A stretch of 64,000 nucleotides of DNA from Staphylococcus equorum (GCF_001747895.1 NZ_LNNB01000009.1:310001-374000), one strand, 5' to 3'; counted from the stretch's first letter, positions 1 to 10,576 are shown. The notes: generated from the letters alone by a model not told the origin. Numbers and translations: made by a program.

Positions 1-505
1 TCGTACTTCCATATGCCCTAATAATAAATGTTCTATCTGAACTGAACACCTTTTTAATCAATGAAAATAGCAGTACATCTAAATGCTGTCCAATGATATA
101 TGCAATAACAGAACCTAATGCAATTCTAGGCACAAGATTAAATATTGTATCTAATGCACCTTGTGTCGTGTCCACGGGAGATGGGGTGAAGTGTAACGAT
201 AATTGCATGACAATAATCATGACTAACGTTGAACTAAAACCCAACCAAACCGCACGCTTTGCAATTTTTCTACCATATATCTCATTCAAAATGTCAGTAG
301 CTAAATATATCGATGCAAACATTACATTACCTAATGTTGCAGAAATAGTAAAAATATCTACTGTTTTTATTACTTGTATATTAGCGATAATTGTACCAAT
401 TGCAATCCAAGCAATTAATCCTTGTTTTCCAAAAAAGCGATACATTACGACTAATAATAAAAATGTGATTAAAAACGTTAACACACCAAAAACTTCGTTA
501 AACAA
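1..505 (-). CDS. Queuosine precursor transporter, YhhQ/VUT family (partial)
   Basis: This is the N-terminal 168 residues of a multi-pass membrane protein; the C-terminus lies outside the window. The family (DUF165, YhhQ/QueT-like) imports queuosine precursors such as preQ0 or preQ1 for tRNA modification. The translated minus strand shows five or so hydrophobic segments and the family-like stretch ATDILNEIYGRKIAKRA at about residue 67-83. The start is TTG at 505-503, with AGGAGG at 514-519, eight bases upstream. Family members are usually about 220-235 residues, so roughly 55-65 are missing. Family is clear; the exact substrate is inferred. Confidence 0.85.
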   Translation of the reverse strand, partial: MFNEVFGVLTFLITFLLLVVMYRFFGKQGLIAWIAIGTIIANIQVIKTVDIFTISATLGNVMFASIYLATDILNEIYGRKIAKRAVWLGFSSTLVMIIVMQLSLHFTPSPVDTTQGALDTIFNLVPRIALGSVIAYIIGQHLDVLLFSLIKKVFSSDRTFIIRAYGST

Positions 506-745
506 TTTAAATTCCTCCTAAATTTTGATGATGCGGGTGTTTAGAAACCGCATATTTAACAACTGCATTATCTTATCAGATAAATTAAAAATTGCAAGTA
601 TACTTTAAAAATTAATACACATTATTTCTACATTAATCTTAATTGCAAATTTAATATTAAACAATCGTAGTTACAAATGATATAATACCTTCAAGCGTCA
701 AATCTTAATATAATTAAATACTTTTATTTACAGAAACACAGGAGA

Positions 746-940
746 GTGAAGATTATTCTAACTTATTCTGAAAAAGAAGCAATTGATGCGATAGATCATT
801 TAATGAACACCTACTGCAAAGAATGCTTGCTTAAAAATCATATCAGAAAGACTGAAGGAAAAACACAGGCACATCACTTTTGTATAAATGAGTGTTCAAT
901 TGGAAAACAAATTAAACAAATAGGAAATGAATTACAATAA
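746..940 (+). CDS. Small zinc-finger protein (DUF2602-like)
   Basis: A 62-64 residue acidic/basic protein with a likely zinc site made of CKEC at residues 24-27 and CINEC at residues 46-50, preceded by HH. I recognise it as the short zinc-finger protein found next to cvfC in staphylococci (DUF2602-like); its function is unknown. The start is ambiguous. GTG at 746 sits only one base after GGAG (741-744), which is too close for normal initiation, whereas ATT at 752 has a seven-base spacing. There is no ATG before the conserved part. The stop is 12 bases before the ATG of the next gene, so the two are likely cotranscribed. Confidence 0.75.
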   Translation: MKIILTYSEKEAIDAIDHLMNTYCKECLLKNHIRKTEGKTQAHHFCINECSIGKQIKQIGNELQ

Positions 941-952
941 GGAGGATTTATC

Positions 953-1210
953 ATGGAAATTTTAAATGTAGAAGCAACCCCAAATCCAAATACAATGAAA
1001 TTTGTATATAGCGTAGAAGGTGGAGATACAAAACCCAACACGTATACTAAAGTAAAAGAAGGACAACCTGAATTTATTAATGCCGTATTAGAAGTAGAGG
1101 GTGTTAAATCTATATTCCAAGCTATGGATTTTATTTCAGTTGATAAACAAGCTAATGTTGAGTGGGATGATGTATTACCGAATATATTAGCTACGTTAGA
1201 AAGAATATAA
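953..1210 (+). CDS. Stand-alone Nfu_N (NifU N-terminal) domain protein
   Basis: An 85-residue protein consisting of one NifU/Nfu N-terminal domain, with the family opening VEATPNPNTMKF. It has no CxxC iron-sulfur scaffold motif, so it is not a complete Nfu cluster carrier. It is a close paralogue of the first 85 residues of the next gene, cvfC, in content, length and order of motifs (NTYT, EGQP, FIN, GVKSIF, DWED/EWDD). A domain duplication is the simplest reading. The ATG follows GGAGG by seven to eight bases. I recall that the S. aureus orthologue (SAV1430) has a solved structure but no assigned function. The molecular role is unknown. Confidence 0.85.
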   Translation: MEILNVEATPNPNTMKFVYSVEGGDTKPNTYTKVKEGQPEFINAVLEVEGVKSIFQAMDFISVDKQANVEWDDVLPNILATLERI

Positions 1211-1231
1211 ATATAACAAGGAGGTTCCTTG

Positions 1232-2347
1232 ATGGAAATTGTTCGTGTTGAACCTACACCAAGTCCAAATACAATGAAAATTGTCTTGAGTGAGAAAAGA
1301 GAAGATAATAAATCAAATACGTATACTGCAGTTGCAGAGGGACAACCTCATTTTATTAATGATGTATTAGCAATAGAAGGCGTTAAGTCTATATTCTATG
1401 TCATGGACTTTTTAGCAGTGGACAAAAAGCCGAAATTTGATTGGGAAGATGTTTTACCTAACGTAACTGCAACGTTAAATGAAGACCAAGAAGAAATAAG
1501 TGAACCTTTACCTGATGAACACTATGGAGAGGTTAAGGCTGAAGTATTAAAATTTAAGGGGATTCCTTATCAAATCAAACTTACTACAAGCTCTGAAGAA
1601 AAACGCAAACAATTACCAGAAATTTATATAGATAGCATGCTAGCTGCACAAAAAGATAATGATAATATTGTCTTTCTTCGCAAATGGGATGATTTAGGTG
1701 TGCGCTACGGTGAATTAGATGATATTATGGCTGAAGTATTTGAAGAAATTACTGTGATTTATCCTGAAGAACGCTTAAAAACACTTGTCCAAGAAGCATT
1801 AGCTACAGATATTGTTGTACCAGAAAAACAATATCAACACGTTACGCTTGAAGCTTATCAAGCTGCAGATGACTGGAAAGAACGATTAAGAATGTTAAAA
1901 TCCTTCCCAACACCAACTGTACAAGATTTCCCATTATTAGGTGAAGCAGTGAGCGATGAGCAAAAAATACCCTTGAGACGTGAAGCTATCGTACTACTTG
2001 GAATGGTGGAAGATAAGGCTGTATTACCTTATCTGTTTAAAGGTTTAAATGACAAAAGTCCTGCAGTAAGACGTACGGCAGGAGACTGTTTAAGCGATTT
2101 AGGTTTCAAACAAGCGCTACCCGAAATGGAAAAAGCATTGAATGACCCACAAAAAATTGTAAGATGGAGAGCTGCAATGTTTATCTTTGACGAAGGTGGC
2201 CCTGAACAACTCGAATCATTAAGAGCACATGCAGATGACCCTGCATACGAAGTAAAACTACAAATAGAGATGGCAGTTTCTAGAATAGAAAATGGTGACG
2301 AAGCTTTAGGATCCGTTTGGAAACAAATTGCTAACAGAAACAAGTAA
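1232..2347 (+). CDS. cvfC: Conserved virulence factor C, Nfu_N plus HEAT-repeat protein
   Basis: A 371-residue protein matching staphylococcal CvfC, a factor named from S. aureus virulence screens with no firm biochemical role. Residues 1-85 form an Nfu_N domain ([12 protein letters not shown]). The middle is a CvfC-specific region. Residues about 240-360 carry HEAT-like helical repeats (for example [22 protein letters not shown] and [11 protein letters not shown]). The repeats suggest protein-protein contact. ATG at 1232 is preferred over TTG at 1229 because AAGGAGG (1218-1224) then has seven-base spacing. It lies 21 bases after the Nfu_N paralogue and is followed by brxB, an order I recall from S. 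aureus. Confidence 0.9.
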   Translation: MEIVRVEPTPSPNTMKIVLSEKREDNKSNTYTAVAEGQPHFINDVLAIEGVKSIFYVMDFLAVDKKPKFDWEDVLPNVTATLNEDQEEISEPLPDEHYGEVKAEVLKFKGIPYQIKLTTSSEEKRKQLPEIYIDSMLAAQKDNDNIVFLRKWDDLGVRYGELDDIMAEVFEEITVIYPEERLKTLVQEALATDIVVPEKQYQHVTLEAYQAADDWKERLRMLKSFPTPTVQDFPLLGEAVSDEQKIPLRREAIVLLGMVEDKAVLPYLFKGLNDKSPAVRRTAGDCLSDLGFKQALPEMEKALNDPQKIVRWRAAMFIFDEGGPEQLESLRAHADDPAYEVKLQIEMAVSRIENGDEALGSVWKQIANRNK

Positions 2348-2393
2348 TTACTGATAAAAATGAATTAAAAGATAAATTTTAGGAGTGTTATCA

Positions 2394-2828
2394 ATGAATG
2401 CATATGATGCTTATATGAATGAATTATCTACACAAATGCGTAGTGAATTAACAGAACATGATTTTGAAAGTTTAGAATCTGCTGAAGCAGTTTCTAATTA
2501 TATGAATAATGTCGCAGCAGATGACACAACTTTTGTAGTTATTAACTCTACATGTGGTTGCGCAGCTGGGTTAGCAAGACCTGCAGCAGTGACTGTTGTT
2601 GAACAAAATGATAAAAAACCTAGTAATAAAGTCACAGTTTTTGCAGGACAAGACAAGGAAGCTACTGAAGAAATGAGATCATTTATTCAGCAAGTACCGT
2701 CTAGTCCATCATTCGCTTTATTTGAAGGTCAAGAATTAAAACATTTTATTCCACGCGAACATATTGAAGGTAGAGATATTCAAGATATTTGTATGGATAT
2801 CAAAGATGCTTTCGATGAATATTGCTAA
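2394..2828 (+). CDS. brxB: Bacilliredoxin BrxB (YqiW/YphP family)
   Basis: A 144-residue cytosolic thiol-disulfide enzyme that removes bacillithiol from bacillithiolated proteins. The diagnostic CGC active site is at residues 54-56 ([12 protein letters not shown]), and the length fits BrxA/BrxB. ATG at 2394 follows TAGGAGTG with normal spacing. It is the last gene before a strong terminator at 2902-2955 and likely shares a transcript with cvfC. BrxA and BrxB are close in sequence; I choose BrxB because this gene sits next to thyA and cvfC, as I recall it in S. aureus. Confidence 0.88.
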   Translation: MNAYDAYMNELSTQMRSELTEHDFESLESAEAVSNYMNNVAADDTTFVVINSTCGCAAGLARPAAVTVVEQNDKKPSNKVTVFAGQDKEATEEMRSFIQQVPSSPSFALFEGQELKHFIPREHIEGRDIQDICMDIKDAFDEYC

Positions 2829-2901
2829 TTACTTAATTTAATATAATCTGTTATTTTATATTAAATGATAATAGTAATTGGACTTGGATAAATGTTTCTC
2901 T

Positions 2902-2955
2902 AAACCAACTTATCATATCTAACTTATTATTTAAGATATGGTAAGTTGGTTTTTT
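2902..2955 (+). terminator. Rho-independent terminator after brxB
   Basis: A near-perfect 19-base stem (AAACCAACTTA then CATATCT, pairing with AGATATG then TAAGTTGGTTT) is followed by six T. It separates the cvfC-brxB unit from thyA. Confidence 0.9.
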
Positions 2956-3112
2956 AAATTTAAAAATAATGCTACATTTTAAACGTTTTCAAAAAAATAA
3001 TGTATACTTTATATAAAGTGAATTGTTTTTTACACAATTAATAGTAAACTCTTTTAATTGTCAGTAATTTCCAATAAGATAAATATAAATAATAGAAAGG
3101 AGTGTGGTTGTT

Positions 3113-4069
3113 ATGCTTAATAGTTTTGACCAATCATATCACAATCTATGCGAAGAAATTTTAGACATCGGCAAACAAAAAAATGATCGCACAAATACAG
3201 GCACAATTTCAAAATTCGGACATCAATTAAGATTTGACCTCTCGAAAGGATTTCCTTTATTAACAACCAAAAAAGTATCCTTTAAATTAATTGCAACGGA
3301 ATTATTGTGGTTTATCAAAGGTGATACGAACATTAAATATTTACTCCAATATAATAACAATATTTGGAATGAATGGGCGTTTGAGAATTATGTGAAATCA
3401 TCAGATTATAAAGGGCCAGATATGACCGATTTTGGACATAGAGCACAAGCAGATGAATCTTTTAATAAACTATATAAGGAACAAATGCAAAAGTTCAAAC
3501 AACAGATTTTAAACGATGATGCATTTGCCCAAAAATTTGGTGACTTAGGCAATGTGTATGGTAAACAATGGCGCGACTGGGAAGATAAAAATGGTAACCA
3601 TTTCGATCAACTTAAGACTGTTATAGAACAAATCAAAAACAATCCGAATTCTCGACGTCATATTGTCTCAGCTTGGAATCCAACTGAAATAGATACCATG
3701 GCATTGCCACCATGTCATACGATGTTTCAATTCTATGTACAAGAGGGTAAATTAAGTTGTCAACTTTATCAAAGAAGTGCAGATATATTTTTAGGTGTGC
3801 CATTTAATATTGCTAGTTATAGTTTATTAACGCATTTAATTGCGAAAGAATGTGGACTAGAGGTTGGAGAATTTGTGCATACATTTGGCGATGCCCACAT
3901 TTACGCTAATCATATTGATGCTATAGAAACACAATTATCACGTGATGGTTTTGAACCACCTCAATTAAAAATCAACAGTGATGCTTCTATTTTCGATATC
4001 AATTACGAGGATTTGGAAATTATAGATTATAACTCTCATCCAGCAATAAAAGCACCGATAGCAGTGTAA
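3113..4069 (+). CDS. thyA: Thymidylate synthase
   Basis: ThyA (318 residues) methylates dUMP to dTMP using 5,10-methylene-tetrahydrofolate and releases dihydrofolate. The active-site cysteine is C201 in [10 protein letters not shown], and the phosphate-binding arginines are in [11 protein letters not shown] (residues about 180-190). Length and sequence match the staphylococcal enzyme. I choose ATG 3113 rather than GTG 3104, because AAAGGAG (3096-3102) gives usable spacing only to the ATG. The next gene, dfrA, regenerates tetrahydrofolate from the dihydrofolate made here, so the pair forms a folate/dTMP unit. Confidence 0.97.
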   Translation: MLNSFDQSYHNLCEEILDIGKQKNDRTNTGTISKFGHQLRFDLSKGFPLLTTKKVSFKLIATELLWFIKGDTNIKYLLQYNNNIWNEWAFENYVKSSDYKGPDMTDFGHRAQADESFNKLYKEQMQKFKQQILNDDAFAQKFGDLGNVYGKQWRDWEDKNGNHFDQLKTVIEQIKNNPNSRRHIVSAWNPTEIDTMALPPCHTMFQFYVQEGKLSCQLYQRSADIFLGVPFNIASYSLLTHLIAKECGLEVGEFVHTFGDAHIYANHIDAIETQLSRDGFEPPQLKINSDASIFDINYEDLEIIDYNSHPAIKAPIAV

Positions 4070-4125
4070 TCTACAAAACGATCAAAATTGATTAATATAT
4101 GATAATTATTAAAAATTCAAAATAA

Positions 4126-4644
<519 letters not shown>

Positions 4645-4653
4645 GAGGATATT

Positions 4654-5493
4654 ATGATTAAAAAGAAAATTGTAACCGATTCAACTTCAGACTTATCAAA
4701 TGACTATTTAGTTGAAAATGATATCCATGTTGTACCACTTAACTTAACAATAGATGGAAAATCATACGTAGACCAAGTCGATATCACTTCTGAAGCATAT
4801 ATACAAAGAATTCAGGATGATGCAGATGTTAAAACAAGTCAACCAGCGATTGGCAAATTCATTGAGATGTATGATGAATTAGGTGCTGATGGTTCTGAAA
4901 TCATTAGTATTCATATCACTTCGGGATTAAGTGGTACTTATCAAACTGCACTGCAAGCCAGTCAAATTTCTGATAGCAATGTAACGGTTATAGACTCTAA
5001 ATCAATTTCCTTTGGTTTAGGTTATCAAATTCAGCACGTTGTAGATTGGAATAATGAAGGTATTGCAACTGAAAAAATTATTGAAAAATTGAATGAATTA
5101 CAAAAAAACATTAAACTTTATGTTGTTATTGGCCAACTTAATCAACTGATTAAAGGTGGGCGTATTAGTAAAACAAAAGGTTTAATTGGGAATATGATGA
5201 AAATTAAGCCAATTGGTACACTTGTTGATGGGAAACTTGAAATGTTACACAATTCACGTACGCAAAATGCAAGTGTTCAATTTTTAAAGAAAGAAATAAG
5301 TCACTTTATAGGGGATAAGAATATAAAATCTATTGGTATTGCTCATGCCAATGTCATTGAATTTGTAGATAAGGTTAAAAAGCAATTTTCTGAAGAATTT
5401 AATTTCCATCATTTCGATACAAATATAACAACACCTGTTATCTCAACACATGCTGGTCAAGGCGCCATTGGATTAATTGTTTTAAGATCTTAA
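4654..5493 (+). CDS. DegV family fatty-acid-binding protein
   Basis: A 279-residue DegV-family protein. Family members bind a fatty acid, and FakB proteins present fatty acids to the kinase FakA for incorporation into phospholipid. Diagnostic motifs are TDSTSDL near the N-terminus, [13 protein letters not shown] for the carboxylate-binding Ser/Thr region, and GGRISKTKG at about residue 167. Ten bases separate it from dfrA, with its own AGGAGG, so it is the third gene of the thyA operon. A role as a FakB-like carrier is inferred from family only; paralogues with different chain preference exist in staphylococci. Confidence 0.85.
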   Translation: MIKKKIVTDSTSDLSNDYLVENDIHVVPLNLTIDGKSYVDQVDITSEAYIQRIQDDADVKTSQPAIGKFIEMYDELGADGSEIISIHITSGLSGTYQTALQASQISDSNVTVIDSKSISFGLGYQIQHVVDWNNEGIATEKIIEKLNELQKNIKLYVVIGQLNQLIKGGRISKTKGLIGNMMKIKPIGTLVDGKLEMLHNSRTQNASVQFLKKEISHFIGDKNIKSIGIAHANVIEFVDKVKKQFSEEFNFHHFDTNITTPVISTHAGQGAIGLIVLRS

Positions 5494-5627
5494 TATGATT
5501 TTGCTCCATATATGCTGTTACTATTATTAAGAAAATTTACAGTCCTTATATTATTTATAAACAATTTGATAGCATATCTCTTAAAATAATGGTAACTTTA
5601 TGACAAAATAGATATAGGAGGTATATT

Positions 5628-6155
5628 ATGGCTTATGCGACATTAGCTGGCGGTTGTTTCTGGTGTTTAGTTAAACCTTTTACTTCTTATCCAGGTATCG
5701 AAAATGTTGTTTCTGGTTATAGTGGTGGCCATTTGGATAATCCTACTTACGAAAGTGTAAGTACGAATCAAACTGGTCATGTAGAAGCAGTACAAATCAC
5801 ATATAACTCTGAAATCACTTCCTTCGAAAATATTTTAGATGTTTATTTCAAAACATTTGACCCAACTGATAATGGTGGCCAATTTTTTGATCGTGGTGAA
5901 CACTACGAACCAGCCATTTTTTATCACAATGAAGAACAAAAGAAAGCTGCAGAAGCAAAAATACAGCAATTAAATGAACAGGCTATTTTTAATAATCCTG
6001 TAATTACACCCATCAAACCATATAAAAACTTTTATCCTGCTGAATCACAACATCAAGATTATTATAAAAAAAATCCATTGCATTATGAGCAATATCAACG
6101 TGGATCAGGACGTAAAGCATTTATAGAAAAACATTGGGGGGAACAAAATGATTAA
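5628..6155 (+). CDS. msrA: Peptide methionine-(S)-S-oxide reductase
   Basis: MsrA (175 residues) repairs methionine-S-sulfoxide in proteins. The active-site signature GGCFWC occupies residues 8-13 with nucleophile C10. The family blocks [14 protein letters not shown] and FWRTFDP-like [18 protein letters not shown] are intact. ATG 5628 follows ATAGGAGGT. The 3' end overlaps msrB by eight bases, which indicates translational coupling. Several msrA paralogues occur in staphylococci, so numbering as msrA1 or msrA2 is not attempted. Confidence 0.95.
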   Translation: MAYATLAGGCFWCLVKPFTSYPGIENVVSGYSGGHLDNPTYESVSTNQTGHVEAVQITYNSEITSFENILDVYFKTFDPTDNGGQFFDRGEHYEPAIFYHNEEQKKAAEAKIQQLNEQAIFNNPVITPIKPYKNFYPAESQHQDYYKKNPLHYEQYQRGSGRKAFIEKHWGEQND

Positions 6156-6576
6156 AAAAAGCAAAGATAGTTTAAATGAAATGGAATACCTAGTTACACA
6201 AGAAAATGGAACAGAACCTCCATTCCAAAATGAGTACTGGAACCATTATGAAAAAGGCATTTATGTCGATAAAATTTCAGGAAAACCTTTATTCACCTCA
6301 GAAGAAAAATTTGAATCAGATTGTGGTTGGCCTAGTTTTTCTAAAGCTCTAGATGATGAAGAAGTTGTTGAACTTGTAGATAAAACTTTCGGCATGGTAC
6401 GTACAGAAGTACGTTCAGATGATGCAAACAGTCATCTCGGTCATGTATTTAATGATGGACCGAAAGAAAGTGGCGGTTTAAGATATTGTATTAATTCCGC
6501 AGCAGTTCAATTTATTCCTTTCGAAAAGCTTGAAGAATTAGGCTATGAAGATTTAATATCACATTTTGAAAAATAA
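6148..6576 (+). CDS. msrB: Peptide methionine-(R)-S-oxide reductase
   Basis: MsrB (142 residues) reduces methionine-R-sulfoxide, complementing MsrA. The catalytic C114 lies in [14 protein letters not shown], and the fold motif [12 protein letters not shown] is at residues 57-68. The paired CxxC zinc sites of many MsrB enzymes are absent, so this is the non-zinc type. The start overlaps the msrA stop by eight bases, with GGGGG upstream inside msrA. It is followed by crr 14 bases later. Confidence 0.95.
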   Translation: MIKKSKDSLNEMEYLVTQENGTEPPFQNEYWNHYEKGIYVDKISGKPLFTSEEKFESDCGWPSFSKALDDEEVVELVDKTFGMVRTEVRSDDANSHLGHVFNDGPKESGGLRYCINSAAVQFIPFEKLEELGYEDLISHFEK

Positions 6577-6590
6577 GGAGCGAACAAGAT

Positions 6591-7091
6591 ATGTTTAAAA
6601 AATTATTCGGCAAAGGTAAAGAAGTCAATAAGGATAGTGTTATTTATGCGCCAATTACAGGAGAATATGTAAAAATTGAAGATATTCCAGACCCAGTTTT
6701 CGCACAAAAAATGATGGGCGAAGGTTTTGGAGTAAACCCAACAGAAGGCGAAGTCGTATCACCAATCGACGGAAAAGTAGATAATGTATTTCCAACTAAA
6801 CATGCTATAGGCTTAAAAGCTGACAATGGTTTAGAATTGCTCGTTCATATCGGTTTAGACACAGTTCAATTGGATGGCAAGGGATTTGAAATTTTAGTTG
6901 AAAGTGGAGATACAGTAAGTGTTGGCGATCCATTATTACGTTTTGACTTAGATTATATTAAAGAAAATGCGAAATCTGTAATTTCACCAATCATTATCAC
7001 AAATTCTGATAATACCTCATCTCTTAATGTTGCAGATGTAAATTCTATTACTAAAGGCGAGACAAAAATCGTTGATGTGACAATGAACTAA
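6591..7091 (+). CDS. crr: PTS glucose-type EIIA component
   Basis: A 166-residue soluble EIIA(Glc)-type phosphocarrier. It accepts phosphate from HPr and passes it to EIIB domains of sugar permeases. The two conserved histidines are H71 (PTKHAIGL) and H86 ([12 protein letters not shown]), the latter being the likely phosphorylation site. It is encoded as a single domain, separate from any EIIBC. SD AAGGAGCG precedes ATG. Its stop overlaps the yozE start (TAATG). Placement after msrAB is the arrangement I recall from S. aureus. Confidence 0.93.
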   Translation: MFKKLFGKGKEVNKDSVIYAPITGEYVKIEDIPDPVFAQKMMGEGFGVNPTEGEVVSPIDGKVDNVFPTKHAIGLKADNGLELLVHIGLDTVQLDGKGFEILVESGDTVSVGDPLLRFDLDYIKENAKSVISPIIITNSDNTSSLNVADVNSITKGETKIVDVTMN

Positions 7092-7312
7092 TGAAAGATC
7101 ATTCATTTTATCAATTTGTGCTAACGGCAAGAGGTCGTAAAAACGAAAAAGGTGAATTAGCAGAAGAAATTTTTGATGATTTATCTTTTCCGAGACAAGA
7201 GAAAGATTTTCATATTATATCTGATTATATAGAGACACAAGGCAATTATCCCATTTCAATGGCTGTGTTCGATGATTTATATGAAGAATATACAGAATGG
7301 CTAAAATTTTAA
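7091..7312 (+). CDS. YozE family protein (UPF0346)
   Basis: A 73-residue acidic protein of the YozE/UPF0346 family. The family features [11 protein letters not shown] at the N-terminus and a C-terminal [10 protein letters not shown] are visible. Function is unknown. Its ATG overlaps the crr stop by one base (TAATG), so it should be translated by coupling from the msrA-msrB-crr transcript. It ends just before a terminator at 7374-7413. Confidence 0.88.
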   Translation: MKDHSFYQFVLTARGRKNEKGELAEEIFDDLSFPRQEKDFHIISDYIETQGNYPISMAVFDDLYEEYTEWLKF

Positions 7313-7373
7313 ATCACTTAATGTTTGTGTATATAGATTCAAATATATTAAAATATTATAGTGTCATATAAGT

Positions 7374-7413
7374 AGCTGGGATTAATCGAATATGGTTCAA
7401 TCCTAGCTTTTTT
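7374..7413 (+). terminator. Terminator after msrAB-crr-yozE
   Basis: Ten-base arms AGCTGGGATT and AATCCTAGCT (one mismatch) around a 15-base loop are followed by six T. The GGGATT core is a common look of staphylococcal terminators. Confidence 0.8.
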
Positions 7414-7466
7414 ATTTTAGTTAAACTTTAATAGGAATTTTTACATATGTAGTAGGAAGTGATTAA

Positions 7467-8945
7467 ATGTCAGATCATAAAGACATACATGAGGAAAACA
7501 GTAACGACAGTAATAACGATAATAATCACCAAAATAAATCTAAATTCTTAAATTTCAAACGCAGCCATTTCATTTTATTGATAATAGCTACTGTGATCAT
7601 CACAGCACTCATTGCAGTATTTGCAACAATTGGCGTTAGTAATTGGAAAAGCGGACTAAATAGTGATCAACGAACAGAAATGCAAAAGGTGCAAAAAGTT
7701 TATAAAACTTTAAATAATGAATATTATAAAGAGACAGATTCCGAAAAATTATCTGAAGCTGCTATTGATGGAATGGTAAAAGAGTTAGATGATCCATATT
7801 CTGACTATATGACTAAAAAAGAAACGAAATCTTTTAATGAAGATGTTTCTGGAGATTTTGTAGGCATCGGCGCAGAAATGCAAAAGAAAGGCAATAAAAT
7901 TGAAATCACAAGTCCAATGAAAGGTTCGCCAGCTGAAAAAGCAGGTATACAACCTAAAGATGTTGTGACTAAAGTTGATGGTAAATCTATCAAAGGACAA
8001 CCATTGGAAGCGATTGTAAATAAAGTGCGCGGTAAAAAAGGAACGAATGTAACTCTAACAATTGAAAGAGCTAACCAAGCACACGATATCACAATTGAGC
8101 GTGATAAAATACACGTAAAAAGCGTTGAATATGAAAAACAAAATGACATAGGTGTCTTTACTATCAACAAATTCCAAGATAGCACTGCAGGAGAATTAAA
8201 ATCTTCAATTATCAAAGCACATAAAGATGGCGTCCGTAAAATTGTTTTAGACTTACGTAATAACCCAGGTGGTTTATTAGATGAAGCGATTAAAATGGCT
8301 AATATATTTATAGATAAAGGTGAAACCGTTGTACAACTTCAAAAAGGCGACCATAAAGAAGAAATTACAGCTTCTAATGATGCTTTAAAAGAAGCTAAAG
8401 ACATGGAAGTATCAATTCTTGTCAATAAAGGCTCTGCAAGTGCTTCTGAGGTATTTACAGGTGCTATGAAAGACTATGACAAGGCCAAGGTTTATGGTTC
8501 TAAAACATTTGGTAAAGGAATTGTTCAAACAACAAATGAATTTGACGATGGATCATTATTAAAATTCACCAACATGAAATGGCTAACACCACATTCACAT
8601 TACATTCATGGTAAGGGAATTAAGCCGGATGTAAAAATTAATGAACCAGAATACCAAACATTAAATGTTATACCTAATGATAAAACATTTGAGGTGGGTG
8701 ATAGCGATAAAAATGTTAAAACAATGAAGGTTGGATTATCTGCATTGGGTCATAAAGTAAATAATAACTCTAATGAATTTGATAATGCTTTGCAATCTGC
8801 TATTGAATCATTCCAAAAAGAAAATAATTTGGAAGTAAATGGCACATTCGACAAAAAAACAAATGAAAAATTTACCCAAGCGCTTGTCAACAAAGCAAAT
8901 AAAGAGGATACTGTTTTACAAAATCTTCTTAAAAAATTAAATTAA
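7467..8945 (+). CDS. ctpA: C-terminal processing protease, S41 family
   Basis: A 492-residue membrane-anchored serine protease. An Asn/Asp-rich cytoplasmic tail (1-30) precedes one membrane segment at about 34-56. A PDZ domain spans about 125-210 (GDFVGIGAEM, GSPAEKAGIQPKDVV). The S41 catalytic dyad is S325 in GSASASE and K350 in FGKGIVQ, 25 residues apart as in the family, with Q354 nearby. The C-terminus (about 415-480) is a peptidoglycan-binding domain. It acts outside the cell, and S. aureus CtpA is implicated in cell-wall and stress functions. It starts a unit with the GNAT and murG genes. Confidence 0.94.
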   Translation: MSDHKDIHEENSNDSNNDNNHQNKSKFLNFKRSHFILLIIATVIITALIAVFATIGVSNWKSGLNSDQRTEMQKVQKVYKTLNNEYYKETDSEKLSEAAIDGMVKELDDPYSDYMTKKETKSFNEDVSGDFVGIGAEMQKKGNKIEITSPMKGSPAEKAGIQPKDVVTKVDGKSIKGQPLEAIVNKVRGKKGTNVTLTIERANQAHDITIERDKIHVKSVEYEKQNDIGVFTINKFQDSTAGELKSSIIKAHKDGVRKIVLDLRNNPGGLLDEAIKMANIFIDKGETVVQLQKGDHKEEITASNDALKEAKDMEVSILVNKGSASASEVFTGAMKDYDKAKVYGSKTFGKGIVQTTNEFDDGSLLKFTNMKWLTPHSHYIHGKGIKPDVKINEPEYQTLNVIPNDKTFEVGDSDKNVKTMKVGLSALGHKVNNNSNEFDNALQSAIESFQKENNLEVNGTFDKKTNEKFTQALVNKANKEDTVLQNLLKKLN

Positions 8946-8966
8946 CTATAGAGAGGTACTATTTCT

Positions 8967-9476
8967 ATGATTAGAATTGCTAACAAAAACGATTTATCAA
9001 GTGTTCTAAAAATTGTAAAAGAAGCTAAAGCAATCATGAAACAAGATAATAATAACCAATGGGATGAACAATATCCTTTGGAGCAGCATTTCAAAGAAGA
9101 CATACAAAAAGAAACACTTTATGTACTTGAAGAAACTTCTATAATTTATGCTTTTATAGTTGTCGACCAACAACAATCAGAGTGGTATGATGAACTAGAA
9201 TGGCCAATTGACAGAAGTGGTGCATATGTAATCCACAGACTTGCTGTTTCATCAGCATATAAAGGTGCTGCTACTCAATTATTTAACTTTGCTGTTAACC
9301 TTGCACTTAATCATAATATTCACGTTATAGTGACAGATACATTTGCATTAAACAAACGTGCACAAGGTCTGTTTAATAAATTGGGCTTTAATAAAGTAGG
9401 CGAGGCAGAAATTGATTACCCTCCTTTTAATAAAGGAGAACCCTTTTATGCCTATTATAAAAAATTAGAAGAATAG
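8967..9476 (+). CDS. GNAT family N-acetyltransferase
   Basis: A 169-residue single-domain GNAT protein that should transfer an acetyl group from acetyl-CoA to an amine; the substrate is unknown. The fold is seen in IHRLAVSSAYKGAATQLF (the acetyl-CoA loop with an R/Q-x-x-G-x-A/G-like region) and the C-terminal NKRAQGLFNKLGF. SD GAGAGG is upstream. It is squeezed between ctpA (21 bases) and murG (10 bases), an arrangement I recall from S. aureus, which suggests a cell-envelope link but does not prove one. Confidence 0.85.
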   Translation: MIRIANKNDLSSVLKIVKEAKAIMKQDNNNQWDEQYPLEQHFKEDIQKETLYVLEETSIIYAFIVVDQQQSEWYDELEWPIDRSGAYVIHRLAVSSAYKGAATQLFNFAVNLALNHNIHVIVTDTFALNKRAQGLFNKLGFNKVGEAEIDYPPFNKGEPFYAYYKKLEE

Positions 9477-9486
9477 AGGTTACAAT

Positions 9487-10560
9487 ATGACGAAAATCGC
9501 ATTTACTGGGGGAGGCACTGTTGGACATGTCTCAGTCAATTTAAGTTTAATACCCACTGCCTTGGAAGAAGGTTATGAAACCTTTTACATCGGTTCAAAA
9601 AAAGGAATTGAACGCGAGATGATAGAATCTCAATTACCTGAAATCAAATATCATTCAATTTCTAGTGGTAAATTAAGACGTTATATTTCTTGGGACAATA
9701 TAAAAGACGTATTTAAAGTATTAAAAGGTGTATTAGATGCGAGAAAAGTATTAAAGAAAGAGAAACCTGACTTATTATTTTCAAAAGGTGGTTTTGTATC
9801 TGTGCCAGTAGTTATGGCTGCAAAATCTTTGAAAATTCCAACAATAATTCATGAATCAGATTTAACGCCTGGCTTAGCTAACAAGATTTCACTCAAATTT
9901 GCTAAGAAAATCTACACTACTTTTGAAGATACATTGCAGTATCTCCCTAAAGATAAAGCAGATTTCGTCGGCGCAACTGTGCGTGAAGATTTGAAAACTG
10001 GAGATAAAAACCGAGGATATCAACTCACTAAATTTACTAATGATAAAAAAGTATTGCTCGTTATGGGTGGTAGTCTAGGTAGTAAAAAATTAAATGAAAT
10101 CATACGACAAAATTTAGACGCACTGAATGAAAGCTATCAAGTTGTACATTTAACTGGTAAAGGCTTGTTAGAAAAGCAATATTCAAATAAAGATGGTTAT
10201 ATTCAATTTGAATTCGTGAAAGATGATTTAACAGACCTTTTAGCAATTACTGATACGGTTATTAGTCGTGCTGGCTCAAATGCGATTTATGAATTTTTAG
10301 CACTTAGAATTCCTATGTTATTAATTCCTCTTGGTTTGGATCAATCCCGTGGTGATCAAATTGATAACGCTAAGAATTTTGAATCTAAAGGTTTTGGTAA
10401 AACACTACCAGAAGATACGTTAACTGAAACACAATTAATCACACAGCTTAATGAAATTGAAGCTAACCGTGAATCGATAGTTAAACAAATGCAAACATAT
10501 AAAGAAAGCTATACGCGTCAAGATTTATTCAATAAAATTATTAATGACGCACTAAACTAA
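9487..10560 (+). CDS. murG: UDP-GlcNAc:lipid I GlcNAc transferase MurG
   Basis: MurG (357 residues) adds GlcNAc to lipid I at the inner membrane face to make lipid II. The N-terminal glycine-rich loop is FTGGGTVGHVS. The acceptor domain contains FSKGGFVSVPVVMAA. The UDP-GlcNAc-binding C-domain contains VISRAGSNAIYEFLALRIPM and LGLDQSRGDQIDNA. The length is typical. It follows the GNAT gene by 10 bases and precedes a PAP2 phosphatase gene, which could act on undecaprenyl carrier recycling in the same pathway (inference). Confidence 0.97.
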   Translation: MTKIAFTGGGTVGHVSVNLSLIPTALEEGYETFYIGSKKGIEREMIESQLPEIKYHSISSGKLRRYISWDNIKDVFKVLKGVLDARKVLKKEKPDLLFSKGGFVSVPVVMAAKSLKIPTIIHESDLTPGLANKISLKFAKKIYTTFEDTLQYLPKDKADFVGATVREDLKTGDKNRGYQLTKFTNDKKVLLVMGGSLGSKKLNEIIRQNLDALNESYQVVHLTGKGLLEKQYSNKDGYIQFEFVKDDLTDLLAITDTVISRAGSNAIYEFLALRIPMLLIPLGLDQSRGDQIDNAKNFESKGFGKTLPEDTLTETQLITQLNEIEANRESIVKQMQTYKESYTRQDLFNKIINDALN

Positions 10561-10576
10561 TGGGAGGTCATATGCA

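Noticed and set aside
93..521. A 142-codon plus-strand frame at the left edge
   Set aside because: It lies antisense to a clearly conserved transporter frame on the minus strand with its own AGGAGG and TTG start, and its translation matches no family.
7785..8215. Two antisense frames inside ctpA
   Set aside because: They are complements of strongly conserved S41/PDZ coding sequence and have no start signals.
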